Below the pieces are notes generated by a model that worked only from the letters and a program-made list of their open reading frames with translations, was not told the origin of the DNA and did not search any database. Positions 8,705 through 10,301 of a DNA stretch of 10,301 nucleotides are shown one piece after another; the first letter of the stretch is position 1; every line of letters begins with the position of its first letter. The DNA comes from Beijerinckiaceae bacterium. GTDB taxonomy: Bacteria > Pseudomonadota > Alphaproteobacteria > Rhizobiales > Beijerinckiaceae. A program made the position numbers and the translations under genes. Location of the stretch: contig CANHAW010000041.1 in NCBI GenBank assembly GCA_947458675.1, forward strand, positions 1-10,301, written 5' to 3'.

Positions 8705-10301
8705 ATGACGAACGCGCCGCAAAAGGAGGCGTCGGTCGCCGACGTCCTCGTTCCCGTCGCGGTCGACATTGCCTATTCCTACAAAATACCGCCCGGCCTT
8801 TCTCTTGCGCCGGGCGATTTCGTGACTGTGCCGCTCGGCACGCGCGAAGTCACGGGCGTTGTCTGGGGCCTGCAGGACAAGGGCGGCGGCAATCTCAAGA
8901 CTATTGTCGACAAGCGCGATCTGCCGCGCTTGCGCGAGTCTTTGCGCCGCTTCATCGACTGGGTTGCAAACTGGACGCTGGCGCCGCGCGGCATGGTGTT
9001 GCGCATGGCCATTCGCGCACCCGATGCGGCAGGGCCAGAGCCGATCCGGATCGGCGTGCGGCTGTCAGGCGCGCCGGGTGCAATCAATTTGCCCGCGCGC
9101 ATGACGCCGGCGCGCGCCCGCGTCATCAAGGCGGCAGAAGATTTTTTCGCGCGGCCTAAATCGGCACTCGCCGAACTGGCCAGCGTCTCGCAGGGCGTCG
9201 TCGATTCGCTTGTTGACGAAGGCACGCTGGAAGCCATTGCGCTGCCACCCGAACCTGTTGCGCATCGTCCCGATCCACATCATGCCGTGACGCCGCTTGA
9301 GACAGACCAGCGCGCGGCGGCAGATGAATTGCGCGCCGCGCTCATGGCGCAGACATTTTCCGTCACTCTGCTTGAAGGCGTGACGGGATCGGGCAAAACC
9401 GAAGTTTATTTCGAAGCCGTCGCCGCTGCACTCGAGAGCGAAAGACAAGCCCTCATTCTGATGCCTGAAATTGCGCTCACCGCGCAATTTCTCGATCGCT
9501 TCGCCGCGCGTTTCGGTGTCCGCCCCGCCGAATGGCATTCGGGCGTCGCGCCGCGCAAACGTGCGCGTATCTGGAGCGGCGTTGCAGATGGTTCGGTGCG
9601 GATTGTCGCCGGCGCGCGCTCGGCTCTCTTTCTGCCGTTTGAAAATCTGGGCGCCATCATCGTCGATGAAGAACATGAAGCTGCCTATAAGCAGGATGAC
9701 GGCGTTTCCTATCATGCCCGCGATATGGCTGTTGTGCGGGGGCGCATTGAAAATGCTGCCGTCATTCTGGCCTCCGCCACGCCCTCGATTGAAACGCGCG
9801 TCAATGCGCAACAGGGCCGCTACAAACATCTGAAACTGGACTCGCGTTTTGGTGGACGCACCATGCCGCAGATCGATTGCATCGATCTGCGCAAGGCGGC
9901 GGCCCCGCGCGGCAAATGGATCGCGCCCCGCCTTGTGGACGAGGTCCGCCAAACCATTGCGCGCGGTGAACAGGCGCTGCTTTTTCTGAACAGGCGCGGC
10001 TATGCGCCGCTGACTTTATGCCGCTCTTGCGGACATCGTTTCCAATGCCCGCAATGCACGGCCTGGCTCGTCGATCACCGTTTCCGGAAGTCGCTTGTCT
10101 GCCATCATTGCGGACATATCGAACGCCGCCCCGACAATTGCCCGCAATGCGAAGAGGTGGATTCGCTCACCGCCTGCGGGCCGGGCGTTGAGCGTCTTGC
10201 AGAAGAAGCGGCGGAGACATTTCCGGATGCGCGCGTGCTCGTGCTATCCTCCGATTTTCCTGGCGGGACCGAGAGAATGCGGCGCGAGCTGGAGGATATT
10301 G
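8705..10301 (+). CDS. priA: Primosomal protein N' / replication restart helicase PriA (partial, C-terminus beyond right edge)
   Basis: Superfamily 2 DNA helicase that recognises stalled forks and D-loops and reloads the replicative helicase. 532 codons are present of about 730. After an N-terminal 3'-DNA-binding domain (VLVPVAVDIAYSYKIP and VPLGTREVTGVVW are typical) come the Walker A loop GVTGSGKT at residues 225-232, the Walker B DEEH at 321-324, and SATPS a little later. Eight zinc-binding cysteines form two sites: 439, 442, 448, 451, 466, 469, 479 and 482. The frame is unbroken to the window edge. The ATG at 8705 has no clear ribosome site; AAGGAGG occurs just inside the gene (8723-8729) but no in-frame start codon follows it. 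Divergent in direction from the atp operon. Confidence 0.97.
   Translation, partial: MTNAPQKEASVADVLVPVAVDIAYSYKIPPGLSLAPGDFVTVPLGTREVTGVVWGLQDKGGGNLKTIVDKRDLPRLRESLRRFIDWVANWTLAPRGMVLRMAIRAPDAAGPEPIRIGVRLSGAPGAINLPARMTPARARVIKAAEDFFARPKSALAELASVSQGVVDSLVDEGTLEAIALPPEPVAHRPDPHHAVTPLETDQRAAADELRAALMAQTFSVTLLEGVTGSGKTEVYFEAVAAALESERQALILMPEIALTAQFLDRFAARFGVRPAEWHSGVAPRKRARIWSGVADGSVRIVAGARSALFLPFENLGAIIVDEEHEAAYKQDDGVSYHARDMAVVRGRIENAAVILASATPSIETRVNAQQGRYKHLKLDSRFGGRTMPQIDCIDLRKAAAPRGKWIAPRLVDEVRQTIARGEQALLFLNRRGYAPLTLCRSCGHRFQCPQCTAWLVDHRFRKSLVCHHCGHIERRPDNCPQCEEVDSLTACGPGVERLAEEAAETFPDARVLVLSSDFPGGTERMRRELEDI

Noticed and set aside
7895..8722. A 275-codon open frame on the minus strand
   Set aside because: Antisense to the Bug-type receptor gene, rich in His/Arg/Gly with no domain pattern.
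9065..9952. A 295-codon open frame on the minus strand
   Set aside because: Antisense to priA, through the helicase motifs; no recognisable domain.

Overview
The window holds ordinary chromosomal housekeeping genes of an alphaproteobacterium. The F1 ATP synthase order delta-alpha, the divergent tsaD-gpsA / hemC-hemD block next to an EVE-domain gene, the GC-rich coding sequence and a palindromic repeat typical of the group all point to Hyphomicrobiales (Rhizobiales), perhaps near Beijerinckiaceae, Methylocystaceae or Bradyrhizobiaceae. The family placement is a guess from protein character; the class is well supported. I see no tRNA, rRNA, CRISPR array, transposase or phage gene.

Layout. (1) 1-2062, minus strand: the start of an atp operon, atpH (delta) followed by atpA (alpha), which runs off the left edge. 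(2) 2063-2373: a non-coding spacer between divergent genes, containing a 20-bp near-perfect palindrome. (3) 2374-3218, plus strand: a small membrane-anchored protein of unknown function, overlapping by 4 nt a MutT-type Nudix hydrolase; both appear to start with TTG. (4) 3221-3300: an imperfect palindromic repeat between convergent genes. (5) 3307-5835, minus strand: an EVE-domain protein, gpsA (glycerol-3-phosphate dehydrogenase) and tsaD (tRNA t6A modification), with tsaD and gpsA overlapping by 4 nt. (6) 5836-5934: divergent promoter region. (7) 5935-7566, plus strand: hemC and hemD, consecutive steps of uroporphyrinogen III synthesis. (8) 7619-8662, plus strand: a solitary periplasmic Bug/TctC solute-binding protein. 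(9) 8705 to the right edge, plus strand: priA, the primosomal helicase, cut off by the window end.

How the genes relate. atpH-atpA encode parts of one complex; tsaD-gpsA are translationally linked but functionally separate; hemC-hemD form a pathway pair. The remaining neighbours are positional. The gene order departs from what I expect in this group: no mitofilin-like gene after hemD, no YciI-like gene between gpsA and the EVE gene, and priA separated from the atp operon by about 6.6 kb and pointing away from it. I found no convincing new multi-gene system. The best leads are the palindrome/hairpin at 2338-2357, the uncharacterised gene coupled to mutT, and the repeat at 3221-3300.
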